A stretch of DNA of 64,000 bases. Origin: Gammaproteobacteria bacterium (GTDB lineage: Bacteria; Pseudomonadota; Gammaproteobacteria; GCA-001735895). Positions 61,646-64,000 of the stretch are shown in pieces. A model generated the notes under the pieces. It was given only the letters and a program-made list of their open reading frames with translations. It searched no databases and was not told the DNA's origin. The stretch lies in NCBI GenBank assembly GCA_024638385.1, contig JAHEKJ010000009.1, positions 1 through 64,000 of the forward strand, written 5' to 3'. The position numbers and the translations under genes are program-made. The number at the start of each line of letters is the position of its first letter. The stretch's first letter is position 1.

Positions 61646-62629
61646 TCAGTCTTTGAGGCCGCTGGTCTTGTGCAGGAACCAGTCGACGACGAAGTTGACC
61701 GCGACCGTCAGCAACGCGATCGCGGCGGCCGGCAGCATCGGCGTCATCGCCGCGGTGATATCGTACTCGGCGAACTGGATCAGGCCCGCGGTTTCGCGCA
61801 CCATCGAACCCCAGTCGGCGGTCGGCGGCTGGATGCCGACGCCGAGGAACGACAGCGACGCGATCGTCAGGAACACGAAGCAGAAGCGCAGGCCGAACTC
61901 GGCGACCAGCGGCGGCATGATGTTGGGCAGGATTTCGCGGCGCAGGATCCAGCCGAGTTTCTCGCCGCGCAGGCGCGCCGCCTCGACGTAGTCCATGACG
62001 ACGACGTTGAGCGAGGTCGCGCGCGCGATGCGGAACACGCGGGTCGAGTCGAGCACGGCGATGATCAGAATCAGGTTGATCGTGTTGGCGCCGAACATCG
62101 ACAGCAGGATCAGCGCGAATATCAGGCTCGGGATCGCCATCAGCACGTCGACCGAGCGGCTCAGCAGGTTGTCGATCCAGCCGCCGTTCCTGATCGCCGC
62201 GGCAATGCCGAGGCCGCCACCGATGAAAAACGCAAGCATGGTCGTGATGAATGCGATACCGACCGTGTTGCGCGCGCCGTAGATCAGCCGCGAGAGGATG
62301 TCGCGACCGAGTTGATCGGTGCCGAGCAGAAATTCCCCGCCCCACGGGGCATACGACAGGTCGAAGATTTCGGCCTCGCCGTGGGGTGCGAGCAGCGGCG
62401 AGAACACCGCCAGCAGGATGTAAATCGCGATGACCGTGAGGCCGAACAGGGCCGTCGGCGGCGCCGATTTAAGGCCGCGCCAGACGTTCTCGGTGAACGT
62501 CCGTCGCGCGCGAATCTGGCCGACCTCGGCGGTTGCGGAGTAACCGGTTTCGGCGAGGTCGAGATCGTCGTGGTGCTGGCTCGCGATCTCGGCATCGGCG
62601 CTCGGCGTTAGTTCATCGTCGCGACTCAT
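61646..62629 (-). CDS. Peptide-type ABC permease (DppC-like)
   Basis: A 327-residue permease with an N-terminal soluble extension (MSRDDELTPSADAEIASQHHDDLDLAETG), then the OppC N-domain (LTVIAIYILLAVFSPLLAPHGEAE) and BPD core with the EAA loop in VVMDYVEAARLRGEKLGWILRREILPNI. The last bases of dppB overlap its start by four (62626/62629). It forms the channel with DppB. Confidence 0.9.
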   Translation of the reverse strand: MSRDDELTPSADAEIASQHHDDLDLAETGYSATAEVGQIRARRTFTENVWRGLKSAPPTALFGLTVIAIYILLAVFSPLLAPHGEAEIFDLSYAPWGGEFLLGTDQLGRDILSRLIYGARNTVGIAFITTMLAFFIGGGLGIAAAIRNGGWIDNLLSRSVDVLMAIPSLIFALILLSMFGANTINLILIIAVLDSTRVFRIARATSLNVVVMDYVEAARLRGEKLGWILRREILPNIMPPLVAEFGLRFCFVFLTIASLSFLGVGIQPPTADWGSMVRETAGLIQFAEYDITAAMTPMLPAAAIALLTVAVNFVVDWFLHKTSGLKD

Positions 62630-63609
62630 CGTGGATGCAATAGCCTCGGGTTAGTGATGATGGCGATAATGTCGGCGAACAGGTTCAGCAGGATGTAGGT
62701 CGCGGCGAAGATCATTGCGCAGCCCTGCACCACCGGCACGTCGCGGGTCGTCACCGCGTCGACCATCAGCTGGCCGACGCCGGGATAGACGAACACGACC
62801 TCGACCACGACGACGCCGACGACGAGGTAGGCGAGGTTGAAGGCGATTACGGTGACGATCGGCGCCCACGCGTTGGGCAGCGCATGGCGCAAAATGATTT
62901 CGGCGCGCGGCGTGCCCTTCAGTTCGGCCATCTCGATGAACGGGCTCGCCATCAGGTTGATGATCGCGGCGCGGGTCATGCGCATCATGTGCGCGACGAT
63001 GACCAGCGTCAGCGTCAGCGACGGCAGCGCGGTCAGGTAGACCCGTTCCCAGAAGGTCGCGTCGGGACTGATGTTGGCGAGCGACGGAAAAATCTTCGTG
63101 AACGAAGACAGCAACAGGATCAACAGGTAGGCGACGAAGAACTCGGGAAACGAAATCGTCGTCAGCGTCGCCGCGTTGACGGCGCGATCGTAGATCGAGT
63201 TGCGATAGAGCGCCGCGGTGATGCCGAGAAACAGCGCCAGCGGCACCGAGATGATTGCCGTCATCGACGCGAGGAAAAGCGTGTTGGCGAGCCGCGGCGC
63301 GAGCAGTTCGATCACCGGCCGCGAGCGGTCGGCGCCGCCGGACGAGCCCCGCCCGGAGAACGAGTTACCCATGTCGCCGGTCAGGATACCGCCGAGCCAG
63401 TCGAAGTAGCGCTCGTGCAGCGGCAGGTCGAGACCCAGCTCCTTGCGAAAAGCGGCCACGGTCTCGGGCAGCGCGGCCTGGCCGAGCACGGCCTGGCCGA
63501 AATCGCCGGGCAGGAACTCGATCGAGCTGAACAGGATCAGCGACACGACGAAGAGCGTGACCAGGCCCAGGCCGAGTCGCTGCAGAATCGTGCGAATTAC
63601 CGGATGCAC
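62626..63609 (-). CDS. Peptide-type ABC permease (DppB-like)
   Basis: A 327-residue permease with FLPGDFGQAVLGQAALPETVAAFRKELGLDLPLHERYFDWLGGILTGDMGNSF, the DppB N-terminal periplasmic segment, and EAA loop FIEMAELKGTPRAEIILRHALPNA. The GTG start follows GGAGGAG by eight bases. Peptides, nickel or opine-like amino-acid conjugates are typical cargo. Confidence 0.9.
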   Translation of the reverse strand: MHPVIRTILQRLGLGLVTLFVVSLILFSSIEFLPGDFGQAVLGQAALPETVAAFRKELGLDLPLHERYFDWLGGILTGDMGNSFSGRGSSGGADRSRPVIELLAPRLANTLFLASMTAIISVPLALFLGITAALYRNSIYDRAVNAATLTTISFPEFFVAYLLILLLSSFTKIFPSLANISPDATFWERVYLTALPSLTLTLVIVAHMMRMTRAAIINLMASPFIEMAELKGTPRAEIILRHALPNAWAPIVTVIAFNLAYLVVGVVVVEVVFVYPGVGQLMVDAVTTRDVPVVQGCAMIFAATYILLNLFADIIAIITNPRLLHPR

Positions 63610-63638
63610 CCTGAATTCTCCTCCTGCCGGTTTTATTA

Positions 63639-63663
63639 CCGATCGTCGGCAAACGACGATCGG
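63639..63663. other. Intercistronic stem-loop, 10-bp stem
   Basis: CCGATCGTCG and CGACGATCGG pair around GCAAA in the gap between the binding-protein and DppB genes. There is no U-run in the transcribed direction, so it is more likely an mRNA-stability element than a terminator. Confidence 0.5.
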
Positions 63664-63682
63664 GCCGGTTTCCGTGTCAAAG

Positions 63683-63714
63683 CCCGGGTGACGCGCTCGC
63701 GCCCGTCACCCGGG
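63683..63714. other. Intercistronic stem-loop, 11-bp stem
   Basis: CCCGGGTGACG and CGTCACCCGGG form a perfect stem 12 bases after the binding-protein stop. With the next hairpin it could protect the abundant binding-protein mRNA while damping permease expression, a known pattern in peptide transporter operons. Confidence 0.55.
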
Positions 63715-63725
63715 AGATTTTTCGC

Positions 63726-64000
63726 TTAAGCGAACCACCAGCGCTCGGCGTTCTTGTTGCCGTCGAACTCCCAGTTGCCTGCAACTTTTTCGGGATGACC
63801 GATTTTCTTGCTGACCGCGTGGATGTTATTGGCGAACATCGGCACCAGCGCACCGCCGTCGTCGTTGACCAGTTGCTGGCACTCGTAATAGATTTCCCGA
63901 CGCTTGTTGGTGTCGAGTTCCGAGCGCGCCTGTATAACCAGCTTGTTGAACCGGTCGGCCGCGGGCGTGCCTTTCCAGGCCGTGTCGTTCCACTTGCTGT
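63726..64000 (-). CDS. Peptide ABC transporter substrate-binding protein, C-terminal part
   Basis: Not in the ORF track because it runs off the right edge. The minus strand reads SKWNDTAWKGTPAADRFNKLVIQARSELDTNKRREIYYECQQLVNDDGGALVPMFANNIHAVSKKIGHPEKVAGNWEFDGNKNAERWWFA then TAA. The LDTNKRREIYYECQQLVNDDG pattern is the C-terminal region of family 5 (DppA/OppA) binding proteins. It is the first gene of the transporter operon; the start lies outside the window. Confidence 0.85.
   Translation of the reverse strand, partial: SKWNDTAWKGTPAADRFNKLVIQARSELDTNKRREIYYECQQLVNDDGGALVPMFANNIHAVSKKIGHPEKVAGNWEFDGNKNAERWWFA

Overview
The window is about 64 kb of GC-rich bacterial chromosome with densely packed genes, many 4-bp start/stop overlaps (ATGA, GTGA, TTGA) and frequent GTG or TTG starts. 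A YgdH-type PpnN, a FadN-order beta-oxidation protein, PhoH/YlaK, NudC, NudL and RND pumps fit a gammaproteobacterium. A DMSP-demethylase-like protein, AcuI, betaine uptake and two families of dispersed palindromic repeats suggest a marine or saline lineage. This placement is inference from gene content. I saw no rRNA or tRNA gene, CRISPR array or intact transposon.

Layout. 1-10153 (+): a surface-glycan type cluster (GT2, MsbA-like ABC exporter, APH-like kinase, GT4, a divergent GT-B-like protein) followed by two outer-membrane beta-barrel proteins (CBM9/DUF5916 and alginate-export-like). 10183-11181: an AT-richer patch with an orphan membrane protein and a decayed IS21-type istA. 11187-12255 (-): a D-amino-acid aminotransferase and a small HTH protein. 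12372-12632: a tandem 74-bp palindromic repeat. 12668-20654 (-): a seven-gene run of FadN-type enzyme, acyl-CoA ligase, DUF1445, PxpA, PxpB, PxpC and DUF4392, in which both halves of the animal D-glutamate cyclase flank the 5-oxoprolinase. 20950-24175 (-): DmdA-like demethylase, O-acetylhomoserine sulfhydrylase and alpha/beta hydrolase.

24417-38989 holds housekeeping and stress genes (DUF1289, NudL, Fpr, GST, O-methyltransferase, TetR with an AhpD-like target, ManC, AcuI, EamA, phosphatase-like, MOSC, PpnN, PhoH) plus mtnA next to a class II aldolase, a pair known from the methylthioadenosine DHAP shunt. 39625-44448 holds a CoA-transferase, two paralogous TPR lipoprotein-like secreted proteins, NudC, a DUF1127 protein and a LysR regulator. 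44455-48681 (-) is a two-gene RND efflux pump.

49126-58465 looks like a quaternary-amine utilisation region: SDR, aconitase X large and small subunits, a Rieske oxygenase, a ProV ATPase, a double-length fused ProW permease and a betaine-binding protein, followed by a serine hydrolase. A CIPAR-type sulfatase and a Dpp/Opp-type peptide ABC transporter (fused ATPase, two permeases, and a binding protein running off the right edge) close the window.

Themes. Methylated sulfur compounds (DmdA-like, MetY, AcuI, MtnA and aldolase), methylated amines (betaine ABC, Rieske, AcnX, sulfatase) and D-glutamate/5-oxoproline recycling recur. Together they suggest a heterotroph that scavenges algal osmolytes and cell-wall amino acids. 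The functional links between clusters are inferred from neighbourhood only.
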